The notes under the pieces: generated by a model
Told to the model about the DNA's origin: nothing
The model's database searches: none
What the model saw: the letters and a program-made list of their open reading frames with translations, nothing else
Shown here: positions 1-7,558 of the stretch, piece after piece
Numbering within the stretch: position 1 is the stretch's first letter
Layout: every line of letters starts with the position of its first letter
Translations under genes and position numbers: made by a program
DNA from: Halorubrum cibi
Lineage (GTDB): Archaea; Halobacteriota; Halobacteria; Halobacteriales; Haloferacaceae
NCBI RefSeq assembly: GCF_900182635.1
Contig: NZ_FXTD01000003.1
Span: 62,001 to 126,000, forward strand
Direction: 5' to 3'
Length of the DNA stretch: 64,000 nucleotides

Positions 1-1
1 C

Positions 2-460
2 GCGTACGACCTGCTCGTGATGAGCGTCGTCCGAGCAGTCCGGGCGGCGGCCCCGCACCTCCGCGCGGACGGCGGCGGCACGATCGTGAACATCGCCTCC
101 AGAACGGTCAAGGAGGCCGCACCGAGCAACGTCCTCTCGAGTTCCGTTCGCATGGGCGTCATCGGGTTGGAGAAGACCCTCTCGACGGAGCTGGCACCGG
201 AGGTGCGCACGAACGCCGTCCTGCCCGGTTCACACGAGACGCCGCGGATCGAGGAGCTGATCGAGTACGCCGTCGACCGCGGCGAACTCGAGAGCTACGA
301 GGCCGGCGTCGAGGCGCGGACGGAGGGCGTTCCGCTCGACCGTCTGGGCGATCCGAAGGAACTCGGCGATCTCGTGGCGTACCTCTCCTCGCCGCGGTCG
401 AGCTTCCTCAACGGGCAGGCCGTGACGATCGACGGGGGCGCGGGTTCCTCGACGCTGTAG
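2..460 (+). CDS. SDR-family oxidoreductase, C-terminal part (5' end outside window)
   Basis: The frame is open from the window edge, so the N-terminal NAD(P)-binding half is missing. What remains is the second half of a short-chain dehydrogenase/reductase: an NIAS stretch, the ELAPEVRTNAVLPG segment after the catalytic helix, and a C-terminal LNGQAVTIDGGAG motif typical of the family. The usual YxxxK catalytic pair is not intact. Aligning on the following GVIGL puts Ser and Arg where Tyr and Lys normally sit, so the reaction may differ from a classic ketoreductase, or catalysis may be lost. The membrane-protein gene after it is convergent, so no operon partner is visible. The substrate is unknown. 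Confidence 0.85.
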   Translation, partial: AYDLLVMSVVRAVRAAAPHLRADGGGTIVNIASRTVKEAAPSNVLSSSVRMGVIGLEKTLSTELAPEVRTNAVLPGSHETPRIEELIEYAVDRGELESYEAGVEARTEGVPLDRLGDPKELGDLVAYLSSPRSSFLNGQAVTIDGGAGSSTL

Positions 461-500
461 GATCGACGGCGGTGCGGGTTCCTCGACGCCGTTGGGTCGA

Positions 501-1388
501 TCACGCCCCGGCCGCGGCGCGTTCGAGCGCCGCGGGGTCGACGTCGGCCTCGAAGAGCCGCGCGCCGCAGGCCTCACACGTCGCCGCGAGCACGTCGTAC
601 CGCCGGCAGCAGGACTCCACGACGGTCGCGTCGAGCGTCACGACCCCGTCACACGTCGGGCACGCCTCCACGAACAGCCGGAGGCTCCCGAGCAGTTCGC
701 TGCGCCTGGCCGTCGAGAGACTCTCCCACCCGTCCCATCGGTCCGCGAGCGTCGACGCGGCGGCGAGGTCGGCGAGGAACGCCTGTCGGGACTCCCAGCG
801 ACCCGCGGGCTCGTTCTCGATGGACGCGACGTAGGCGTGACCGTGGTCCGTCAGGGCGACGGTCTCCGTCTCGGAGTCCGCCGCCGCGTCGAGATCCAGG
901 AACGCCGCGAGCGCGGCCTCGTCCTCGTCGGCGTCGGCGAGGTTCCGAGCCTCCCGCCGCCACGCGTCGTGGAACCGCTCCTCGAGGACGAAGTCGTCGA
1001 TCGCCGGATCCTCGAGGAGGACGCCGGCCTCGACGAGGGCGGTTGCGGGGTCGAACGGTCCTGACTCCGTCGACTCGGCGACCGACTCGGCGGGCGTCCC
1101 GCTCGCGAAGCCGTCCCGCTCCGGGCCCTTGTCGAACAGCGCGAGCACCCGGTCGGGGAGGTACCGCTTCGTCAGCGCCGGCGTCCCGGGAACGAGGTAG
1201 CCGCGGACCCCGATCGTCGCGGCGGCGACGGCGAGGACGGCGACCGCCCAGCCGACCGAGACGGTCGCGACGGCGATGGCGAGTCCGACGGCGATGACGA
1301 GGTTGACTATCGTACACGGGAGACAGCGGTTCGACCCGGTGTACCGCGGGTCCCGAAGCCAGATCGGGAGGCGAGATAACGCGTCCAT
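501..1388 (-). CDS. Haloarchaeal membrane protein with C-terminal cysteine-pair domain
   Basis: A 295-residue protein of unrecognised function. Near residues 20-65 there are two adjacent hydrophobic helices, preceded by a CLPC pair (residues about 23-26). The middle is acidic and soluble, rich in Asp, Glu and Ala. The C-terminal 50 residues contain CPTC, CC and CEAC clusters that look like a zinc ribbon or a redox cysteine set. The start is the ATG that gives a short N-terminus before the first helix. It is convergent with the upstream SDR gene. The CPTC...CEAC arrangement suggests metal binding, but this is inference; a role in membrane-linked thiol chemistry is equally possible. Confidence 0.75.
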   Translation of the reverse strand: MDALSRLPIWLRDPRYTGSNRCLPCTIVNLVIAVGLAIAVATVSVGWAVAVLAVAAATIGVRGYLVPGTPALTKRYLPDRVLALFDKGPERDGFASGTPAESVAESTESGPFDPATALVEAGVLLEDPAIDDFVLEERFHDAWRREARNLADADEDEAALAAFLDLDAAADSETETVALTDHGHAYVASIENEPAGRWESRQAFLADLAAASTLADRWDGWESLSTARRSELLGSLRLFVEACPTCDGVVTLDATVVESCCRRYDVLAATCEACGARLFEADVDPAALERAAAGA

Positions 1389-1660
1389 GCCTCATAGGGA
1401 GGCGACGACGGGACATAGGTATGACACCCCTACCGACGCGGACCCGTCACGGACCGAACCCGCGGGGTCGGTCCCGACGGGAGTCGGAGACGCCGCCGCC
1501 GTCGGCGAGGTTCGTCGACCGGATCGCGCATAATCGGTGATTGATCGGTGATCGATCGGTGGTTAATCGGATGTTCACGGAGGTTTATCAGCGATCGGGT
1601 CGGGTTCGAACGCGAAAAGGTCGAATTCGAACGCCGAAAAATCACGGTCGCGGGAACGAC
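1389..1660. other. Intergenic stretch with short ATCGGTGAT-type repeats
   Basis: No gene is visible here. Around 1530-1570 the unit ATCGGTG recurs three to four times with small variations, and around 1605-1645 TCGAA occurs twice in an AT-richer stretch. It lies downstream of the HTH gene (minus strand) and upstream of the membrane-protein gene (minus strand), so it may contain the promoter of the latter. Confidence 0.4.
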
Positions 1661-2194
1661 TCACCCGAAGAGCGCGTTGAGGTACACCCACCGGTCCGTC
1701 CACAGCTGGTAGCCGAGCGAGGCCGCGAACGAGGCCAGGAAGACGCTGACCCAGAGTACGGGGTCGAGCGCCGAGATCACCGGGACGCCGATCAGCGCGG
1801 CGAGGACGACGAAAAGCGAGAGCGTCCCGAGCAGGCTGTAGTACTCGCTCCAGGTGATCCCGTAGGGCGTCACGACCTCCATGTACACGTCGACGCAGCG
1901 GGCCTCCTCGGCGAGCCGGATCGTCTTCCGGTCCGACTCGTACTCGACGATCCCGCGTCTGTCGAGTTTCGGGAGATGCGTTTGGTGAAGCGAGTTGTAG
2001 ACGCTGTTGCGGACGTTCTTCGGCGGGGGTGACTCGCCGGTCTCGTGTTCGGCGATGGTCTCCGCGAGCTCCCGCAAGGTGGTCGTTCCGACGGTGTCCT
2101 GTAGATGCTTGATCGTTTGACACCTGCGCTCGTTGCGCAGCAGGTCGTGGATCTCCGTTTCGGGAAGCCCGCCGTATCGATCGGTTATCGCCAT
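1661..2194 (-). CDS. HTH (DUF7344-like) regulator with two C-terminal membrane helices, paralog 1
   Basis: A 177-residue protein. Residues about 10-90 form a winged-helix-like domain with the hallmark LLRNERRCQTIKHL start and the YNSLHQTHLPKLDRRGIVEY wing segment seen in haloarchaeal DUF7344-type domains (assigned from memory). Two hydrophobic helices follow at about residues 118-165. It is the first of four such proteins within 8.2 kb; the others start at 8131, 8753 and 9197. It faces away from the first surface-protein gene across a 500-bp gap. An in-frame GTG at 2239 would add 15 residues; the ATG at 2194 is preferred because it places the HTH domain close to the N-terminus. A membrane-tethered DNA-binding regulator is the likely role. 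Confidence 0.8.
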   Translation of the reverse strand: MAITDRYGGLPETEIHDLLRNERRCQTIKHLQDTVGTTTLRELAETIAEHETGESPPPKNVRNSVYNSLHQTHLPKLDRRGIVEYESDRKTIRLAEEARCVDVYMEVVTPYGITWSEYYSLLGTLSLFVVLAALIGVPVISALDPVLWVSVFLASFAASLGYQLWTDRWVYLNALFG

Positions 2195-2697
2195 GTCTCG
2201 TGATCCGACTCGTGTTCGGTCCGAGTCATCAATACCCACACTAGCCCCCCAAGTAAGTACGCGTTACCTACGGCGAGTCGGTTCTCGACAGACCCAGCCC
2301 GAAAGACGACAGGCAACGCGTGTCGGGTCCATCCGGAACGACGCGACCGCGGACGCGATCCACCCCTCCGTTCGCCCGACTCACGACCGGGACGTAATCG
2401 TCCGTTAGGGCCGCTCGTCGCGAGTAGCGTGTGCGTACTCGGAGGGAAACCTTCGATCGCTCCCACCGCCATCGGCGATTTTTGCCGACCCTCTCGACGT
2501 TCCGATCCGACGGAGCGGATCGCTCGGATCGGAAGCCAAAACGATCGTTTCACTCTGAAAAACGGCACGTTATCGGGAGAGAATCCGACGTTCAAGCCTT
2601 CAACGGCGACGTTTCAGCAGAAATGGTGTGATTGGCTAAGGGGGTGGGTATCGTGGCCATCTACCACGCCCGGCGAACGAGTCGGGGTCGATCCACG
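2195..2697. other. Divergent upstream region of HTH paralog 1 and surface gene 1
   Basis: A 500-bp gap with no convincing gene. AT-richer patches occur near 2235-2265 and 2470-2600. A hairpin with stem CGTGG/CCACG and a 7-base loop lies at 2652-2668, 30 bases before the ATG of the surface protein. It is a plausible long regulatory region for the surface-protein cluster. Confidence 0.5.
2652..2668 (+). promoter_or_regulatory. Leader hairpin before surface gene 1
   Basis: CGTGG (2652-2656) pairs with CCACG (2664-2668) around a 7-base loop. It sits where the more elaborate hairpins occur before surface genes 2 and 3, but the sequence is different, so a shared function is only a suggestion. Confidence 0.35.
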
Positions 2698-3903
2698 ATG
2701 TCAGACAAGAAAATCGAACTGTCACGGCGGAACGCACTGATCGGGCTCGGAACCGTGGGGGCCGCCTCCGCGGGAGCCGGGCTGGGAACGAGCGCGTACT
2801 TCAGCGACGAGGAGGAGTTCACCGGGAACATGATGACCGCCGGCGAGCTCGACCTCGCCGTCGATTTCGTCGTTCACGAGGACCAAGGCTCCGCGGGAAC
2901 GTACACGATCAACAGCTTCACGAACGAGGTGAACGGCACCGATCCGGGCGACGATCTGACGGTCAACGGTGACGGAACGGCGATGAGCCAGACGCTCGAC
3001 GACGTCAAGCCCGGCGATCACGGCCACTCGTACTTCTGTTTCACCATCGACGACAACCCGGCGTACATCTGGGCGTGCGGGGAGCTAACGGACACGAGCG
3101 AGAACGGTTATACCGAACCGGAGCCGGAAGACGACAACGGCGAGGGAGAACTGGAAGAGCACATCGAGGTCGACGTCACGTACTGTACCCTCGACGATCA
3201 GGGAGAGCAGACGGACACTGGCGAGATGATCTTCTCCGGTACGCTCCGAGAGGTGCTCGAACTGCTTCAGGCGGGAGTCCCGCTCGATGGTAGCGGAGAC
3301 GGCGACGCAGCTGCGGGCGATCAGGCTCCCTTCGCCGGTACGGGCACGGACGATGCCGAGAACGCCTGCCTCTGTTTCGACTGGGAACTCCCAACCACGG
3401 TCGGCAACGTGATCCAGGGCGATTCCCTCGAGTTCGACCTATCCTTCCACGCGATCCAGTCCCGGCACAACGACGGTACCACGAACCCGTGTATTGGCGA
3501 TCTCGTCCTCCTCGAGAACAACGAGGACTCGCCCGGACTCGAGGATAACGGACCGGAAGGCACGGAACCGTACATCGAGTGGACGCTCGGGACGGACTCC
3601 GCCACGGACTCACTTGAGGATAACCAGATGGAGGTCACGTTCAATAATCCCGCTAACGGGACCATGGTCTTCGATTACCGAGTCGACGGCGAATCTGGTG
3701 ACGACAGCCAATATACAGGCCAAACAATCGGATCTGGCCCTCTTGCCGGGCAAGACTTCGGGAAAAGATACAATTGGGTCGTGGTCTCCTCCGGAGGGAG
3801 CGAGACAGTGACGCTGACCGCCTTCGACGGGGTCGAACTCGGTGCTCGCGTGGGTGCCGAGCAAAATTACTACATCGACTGGATCCGGTTCGACGTGGTA
3901 TAG
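2698..3903 (+). CDS. SipW-type (TasA-like) exported surface protein 1 with extra C-terminal domain
   Basis: A 401-residue protein. The N-terminus has a twin-arginine-like LSRRNALIGLG motif, a hydrophobic core and the AYFSDEE cleavage zone followed by AGELDL, the pattern of SipW-cognate signal peptides (TasA/CalY class). An acidic beta-rich body follows, with a DDVKPGDHGH segment and the CLCFDWELPTTVGNVIQGDS block shared with the two following genes. After SRHND there is a private tail of about 130 residues (from about 3505), predicted beta-rich, which the paralogs lack. The start was chosen at 2698 because it directly precedes the signal peptide; an in-frame start at 2632 would add 22 unlikely residues. 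Expected location: cell surface, possibly a fibre or matrix subunit. Confidence 0.85.
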   Translation: MSDKKIELSRRNALIGLGTVGAASAGAGLGTSAYFSDEEEFTGNMMTAGELDLAVDFVVHEDQGSAGTYTINSFTNEVNGTDPGDDLTVNGDGTAMSQTLDDVKPGDHGHSYFCFTIDDNPAYIWACGELTDTSENGYTEPEPEDDNGEGELEEHIEVDVTYCTLDDQGEQTDTGEMIFSGTLREVLELLQAGVPLDGSGDGDAAAGDQAPFAGTGTDDAENACLCFDWELPTTVGNVIQGDSLEFDLSFHAIQSRHNDGTTNPCIGDLVLLENNEDSPGLEDNGPEGTEPYIEWTLGTDSATDSLEDNQMEVTFNNPANGTMVFDYRVDGESGDDSQYTGQTIGSGPLAGQDFGKRYNWVVVSSGGSETVTLTAFDGVELGARVGAEQNYYIDWIRFDVV

Positions 3904-3906
3904 TCC

Positions 3907-3919
3907 GATAATTAATTAC
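3907..3919 (+). promoter_or_regulatory. AT-rich promoter-like element before surface gene 2
   Basis: The stretch ATAATTAATTA just after the stop of surface gene 1 resembles a TATA element. Initiation about 25 bases later would give a leader that carries the T-arm-like and SD hairpins before the ATG at 4009. Confidence 0.4.
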
Positions 3920-3934
3920 GCCTCCGCAGGTGCC

Positions 3935-4002
3935 GGACGCGACCGCTCGGTCGTGTCCGCGGCGGTTCGACTCCGACGGTGGGTTTCCCCCTTGGGGGGT
4001 GA
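3935..4002 (+). promoter_or_regulatory. Three-hairpin leader of surface gene 2, third stem masking the SD
   Basis: Stem 1: GGACGCGACC (3935-3944) with GGTCGTGTCC (3949-3958), one G-U pair. Stem 2: GGCGG (3961-3965), 7-base loop TTCGACT, then CCGAC (3973-3977), which resembles a tRNA T-arm with one broken pair. Stem 3: CCCCC (3987-3991) with GGGGG (from 3994). The GGGG of stem 3 is the Shine-Dalgarno of the ATG at 4009, so folding would hide it. The same layout recurs before surface gene 3. Confidence 0.55.
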
Positions 4003-4008
4003 ACGCAA

Positions 4009-5694
4009 ATGAGCGACAACAACGGATTCAAGATATCGCGGCGGAAGGCGCTCGCCGGGCTCGGCGGCATCGGCGTCGCGAGCGCGGGAGCGGGCCTCGG
4101 CACGAGTGCCTACTTCAGTGACACGGAATCGTTCGAGAACAACTCGATCACCGCGGGTGAACTGGACCTGAAGGTCGATTGGCAGCAGTCGTACTACGGC
4201 GCGGCGGAGACGATCGTCCCCGTCAACGCGTACCCGGACCACGACGGAGACGGGCTCCAATCGATCGACGACAACACGGAGTACGTGCTCGACAACGAGG
4301 ACGGTGGAAACGACCCGATCGAGCTCACGTGTGAAGACCTCGAGAGCGGTGCGGACCTTCCAGAGAATGTCTTCTCCTCTCCGGATCGGTCGGCAGACAA
4401 CGGCGGGCCGATCGACCAGGACTCGCTCGTGGCGCTCGACGACGTGAAACCCGGCGACTGGGGAGAGATCACGTTCAGTCTCCACCTCTGTGACAATCCG
4501 GGCTACGTCTGGCTCACCGCCGACAACTACAGTCAGAGCGGCGGGACGCTGACCGAACCGGAACAGGTGTCGATGAACTCGTCGGATCCGGGCTCCGTCA
4601 CGGAGAGCGACGACACGGGCGACCTCGCCGACAACACGTACGTCGAACTCTGGTACGACGACGACTGCGACAACATCCGCGACACGGGCGGCGGCGAGGG
4701 CGAAGGCGAGGCCGCCGACGTCGTCATCGTCATGGACCGGTCCGGATCGATGAGCGGCTCGCTCAACGAGGCACAGCAGGGCGCGAACGCACTCATCTCC
4801 GCGCTCAGCCCGGACGATCAGGTCGGTCTCGTCTCGTTCTCGACGGGCGGACAGGACGGTAGCGGCGGCACGAACGACTCGACGCTTGACGCGGACCTGA
4901 CCACCGATCACGGCTCGGTCCAGACGGAGGTGAACAACCTCACGGCCGGCGGACGGACGAACATGGAGGCCGCTGTTGAGCGAGCTCACGAGGAACTCAC
5001 GGTTGGAGACACGTTCGATCCAGAATACAGCGAGAGCGGGAACGCACGTTCCGGCGCGCGGAAGATCATGGTCGTCCTCGGCGACGGCTCGCCGAATGAG
5101 GGTACGGCCGTGACCGATCCGATCGGAAACACGGATCCGACCGAGGAGGCCACCAACGCGAAGAACGACGACATCGAGATCTTCACCATCGCCTACGGTA
5201 GCGGAAGTCCGAGCGGCATCCTCGGCGACATGGCGAGCGATCCCGCGAACTACCCCGACATCGATCAGTTCGCGTTCGACGCGGACGTCTCGAACGTCGT
5301 CTCGGTCTTCCAGGACATCGGCGGTGTCGTCGGCGGCAGCGAGCAGCTGATCCTCGGCGAGGGCGACGGCGAGCACGATTCCCCCGTGACGCTCGCGGAG
5401 GCCATGGCGATCATGGACCGCAACGACGGCCGGATCCCGCTCGACGGGACCGGGGACATGGGATACGGCGACGGAGCCACCTCGCCGGAGCGCGACTGCT
5501 TCCCGGCGGGTGCCCAGAAGTGTATCGGCATGAAGTGGTGGGTGCCGACCGAGGTCGGCAACGTGATCCAGGGCGACTCCGTCGAGTTCGATCTCGGTTT
5601 CTACACCGAACAGTGCCGCCATAACGACGGCAGCGGGCAGACGATGAACGGCACCGATTCCGACGGCGGATCGGGTAACACGACGGCATCGTAG
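4009..5694 (+). CDS. SipW-type surface protein 2 with inserted von Willebrand A domain
   Basis: A 561-residue exported protein. Residues 1-45 form the SipW-type signal (SRRKALAGLG, AYFSDTESF, AGELDLKVDW). A TasA-like part follows to about residue 235, with DDVKPGDWGEITFSLHLCDNPGYVWL. A complete vWA domain at about 238-445 shows the MIDAS elements: VIVMDRSGSMSG (DxSxS), GGRTNMEAA (Thr) and VVLGDGSPNEG (Asp). The body then resumes with CIGMKWWVPTEVGNVIQGDS and CRHND, as in the neighbouring paralogs. A metal-dependent adhesion domain inside a fibre-type subunit suggests a tip or adhesive minor subunit; that role is inference. It lies between two paralogs, probably in one operon, with a hairpin leader in front of the start. 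Confidence 0.87.
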   Translation: MSDNNGFKISRRKALAGLGGIGVASAGAGLGTSAYFSDTESFENNSITAGELDLKVDWQQSYYGAAETIVPVNAYPDHDGDGLQSIDDNTEYVLDNEDGGNDPIELTCEDLESGADLPENVFSSPDRSADNGGPIDQDSLVALDDVKPGDWGEITFSLHLCDNPGYVWLTADNYSQSGGTLTEPEQVSMNSSDPGSVTESDDTGDLADNTYVELWYDDDCDNIRDTGGGEGEGEAADVVIVMDRSGSMSGSLNEAQQGANALISALSPDDQVGLVSFSTGGQDGSGGTNDSTLDADLTTDHGSVQTEVNNLTAGGRTNMEAAVERAHEELTVGDTFDPEYSESGNARSGARKIMVVLGDGSPNEGTAVTDPIGNTDPTEEATNAKNDDIEIFTIAYGSGSPSGILGDMASDPANYPDIDQFAFDADVSNVVSVFQDIGGVVGGSEQLILGEGDGEHDSPVTLAEAMAIMDRNDGRIPLDGTGDMGYGDGATSPERDCFPAGAQKCIGMKWWVPTEVGNVIQGDSVEFDLGFYTEQCRHNDGSGQTMNGTDSDGGSGNTTAS

Positions 5695-5730
5695 ACTATC
5701 GTCGACGAAACCATCGCCCGACACGGGTGT

Positions 5731-5796
5731 GCGTCCGGGGTCGAACCCGGACGCGGCGGTTCGACTCCGCCGGCGGGTTTCCCCCGAGGGGGATGA
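5731..5796 (+). promoter_or_regulatory. Three-hairpin leader of surface gene 3, third stem masking the SD
   Basis: Stem 1: GCGTCCGGG (5731-5739) with CCCGGACGC (5746-5754). Stem 2: GGCGG (5755-5759), loop TTCGACT, CCGCC (5767-5771). Stem 3: CCCCC (5781-5785) with GGGGG (5788-5792), whose G-run overlaps the SD-like GGGGGATGA before the ATG at 5803. Stem 1 differs in sequence from the one before surface gene 2 but still pairs; stems 2 and 3 are nearly identical in sequence to those of gene 2. Confidence 0.55.
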
Positions 5797-5802
5797 GCAC
5801 GA

Positions 5803-7254
5803 ATGAGCAACCACGACAAATTCGAACTCTCGCGTCGGAAGGCGCTCGCGAGCCTCGGTGCGGTCGGCGTCGCGAGCGCCGGCGCTGGACTCGGCACGAG
5901 CGCCTACTTCAGCGACGAGGAGTCGTTCGAGGGCAACTCGCTGACGGCCGGGCAACTCGATCTGAAGATCGACTGGCAGCAACGGTACCACGGCCCCGAG
6001 AGCGGCGACCTCTCGATGTACGGCGACGCCGGACGGCCGTGGGTCAACGCCCACCCCGATCACGACGACGACGGGATCCAGTCGCTCGACTTGGGCGAGT
6101 ACGACTCCCTCGGCGGTGACGAGGTGGTCACCTACGAAGATCAGGGGGCGAACATCCAGCGGTACCTCACCTGCGAGACGCTCACCCACGAATACGAGTT
6201 CGGCGACCGCGAGGCGCTCGTGGAACTCGACGACGTCAAACCCGGTGATTCGGGGGAGATAACGTTCAGCTATCACCTGTGTGACAATCCGGGGTACGTC
6301 TGGCTCTGCGGGGACCTCGTCGACGCCAGCGAGAACGGCCTGACTGAGCCGGAGGCGAACGCCGAGGACGAGGAGGACGGCGTCGTCGAGCTGCTGGACG
6401 CGATCCACGTCCAGGCCTGGTACGACGTGGACTGCGACAACGAGTTCGACGAGACGGACGAACAAGGCGTACTCGCCGGCTCCCCGACGACGCTCCGTTC
6501 GTTTCTGGACGAGTTCGAGGAGGTTCCGGAGAACTGTCGGATGTTGAACCCGGGCGTTTACCCGGGGATCGAACCCACCACGGGGTGTCGTCAGCTCGCT
6601 CCGATCGAGTTCACGTCCGACGGCCTGACAGTCGACGGTGCCGGCGACGTCGTCAGGGTGGAGGAGGGGACCGCCGGCGACGACGAGGACAACCTCGTCG
6701 TGTGGGTCCGGTTGGAGGATCCCGACAACGACCTGATCGACGGGCTGATCGTCAAATTCGACGACATGTACGTGTCCGGCATGCTCCGTCCGAACGCCGA
6801 GAGCGACCTCGAGGACGTCATCCAGTTCGACTGGACGCGGGTCGACGAAGTCGAGGGTGACGACGGGCAGACCTACAGATCGGACGACCTCGGGATGTGC
6901 GAGTTGGTGTTGGAGGACACTGACGGTGACATCCGAGCGGATCTGGAAGGGGCGAGCTGTTCGACCGGGGAGAACAACGTCGTCACGCCGAACGGGAACG
7001 GCGGGGGGACCTTCGTCTCCGCCCGTTTCTCCTACTGTGACCCGAACGAGGGCGAACCGGTGTGTTTCCCGGCCGAGTGGACGTTCTGTCTCGGCTTCGA
7101 GTGGTGGATCCCCGATCACGTCGGCAACGAGGTCCAGAGCGATTCGGCGAGCTTCGATCTCGGCTTCTACACCGAGCAGTGTCGCCACAACGACGCTCCC
7201 GGATCGACGCTCGGAGGCGGTAACGGAACCGACGACGGCTCCGGGTCCGCCTGA
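5803..7254 (+). CDS. SipW-type (TasA-like) exported surface protein 3
   Basis: A 483-residue paralog of the two preceding proteins. The signal segment reads LSRRKALASLG...AYFSDEESF...AGQLDLKIDW. The conserved DDVKPGDSGEITFSYHLCDNPGYVWL block lies near residues 143-170, and the C-terminal FCLGFEWWIPDHVGN...FYTEQCRHND block ends the fold before a Gly/Ser/Asp-rich tail. Between them sits an acidic, cysteine-containing insert (about residues 215-410) with no recognisable domain, in the place that holds the vWA domain in protein 2. It is likely co-transcribed with its neighbours and exported through a SipW-type signal peptidase that is not encoded in this window. Confidence 0.85.
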   Translation: MSNHDKFELSRRKALASLGAVGVASAGAGLGTSAYFSDEESFEGNSLTAGQLDLKIDWQQRYHGPESGDLSMYGDAGRPWVNAHPDHDDDGIQSLDLGEYDSLGGDEVVTYEDQGANIQRYLTCETLTHEYEFGDREALVELDDVKPGDSGEITFSYHLCDNPGYVWLCGDLVDASENGLTEPEANAEDEEDGVVELLDAIHVQAWYDVDCDNEFDETDEQGVLAGSPTTLRSFLDEFEEVPENCRMLNPGVYPGIEPTTGCRQLAPIEFTSDGLTVDGAGDVVRVEEGTAGDDEDNLVVWVRLEDPDNDLIDGLIVKFDDMYVSGMLRPNAESDLEDVIQFDWTRVDEVEGDDGQTYRSDDLGMCELVLEDTDGDIRADLEGASCSTGENNVVTPNGNGGGTFVSARFSYCDPNEGEPVCFPAEWTFCLGFEWWIPDHVGNEVQSDSASFDLGFYTEQCRHNDAPGSTLGGGNGTDDGSGSA

Positions 7255-7338
7255 CCAGTCGGGATGTCCATCCGCCGGACCCCGACTTCCCGCGTCGAGG
7301 GGACGCGGGGCGGCTTCGAGGATAGGTGAAGACAAGCG

Positions 7339-7509
7339 ATGAAACCGAACGACCCGTCGGACGGTCCGCGCCGTGCCGGGACCGGACGCCTTCGCGTCGA
7401 CGGCGGCCGGATCGGCGGCTACCGGCTCGTGACGAAACGGAACGTGCTGCGGCTTCTGATCCTGTTGTTGATCCTGATCCCCATCGTCGATTACCTCTGG
7501 AGCCTGTAA
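7339..7509 (+). CDS. 56-residue single-pass membrane protein, last gene of the surface cluster
   Basis: A short open frame starting at an ATG with an AGGTGA ribosome binding site nine bases upstream. The first 35 residues are Arg/Gly-rich and basic (GRIGGYRLVTKRN). They are followed by one strongly hydrophobic helix LRLLILLLILIPIVDYLW and two terminal residues. It begins 84 bases after the surface protein 3 stop on the same strand. Its basic cytosolic tail and C-terminal helix contrast with the acidic proteome. It may be an anchor, assembly or export partner of the surface proteins; no family is recognised. Confidence 0.6.
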   Translation: MKPNDPSDGPRRAGTGRLRVDGGRIGGYRLVTKRNVLRLLILLLILIPIVDYLWSL

Positions 7510-7558
7510 GGTCGAGATCCGGGCGTTCGATCGGTGTGACGTCTCGCTTGGATCGCCG

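Noticed and set aside
1530-1572. CRISPR-like array from the ATCGGTG repeats
   Set aside because: Units are 7-10 bases with irregular spacing and no spacers; no cas genes are present in the window.
5731-5771. tRNA-like or tRNA remnant in the surface-gene leader
   Set aside because: Only T-arm-like stems are present; there is no acceptor, anticodon or D-arm, so no tRNA gene was called.
3916-7335. A 1139-codon open frame on the minus strand across surface genes 2 and 3
   Set aside because: It is the mirror of high-GC coding DNA: Arg/Val/Asp-rich translation with no domain, opposite to genes with clear signal peptides and conserved blocks.
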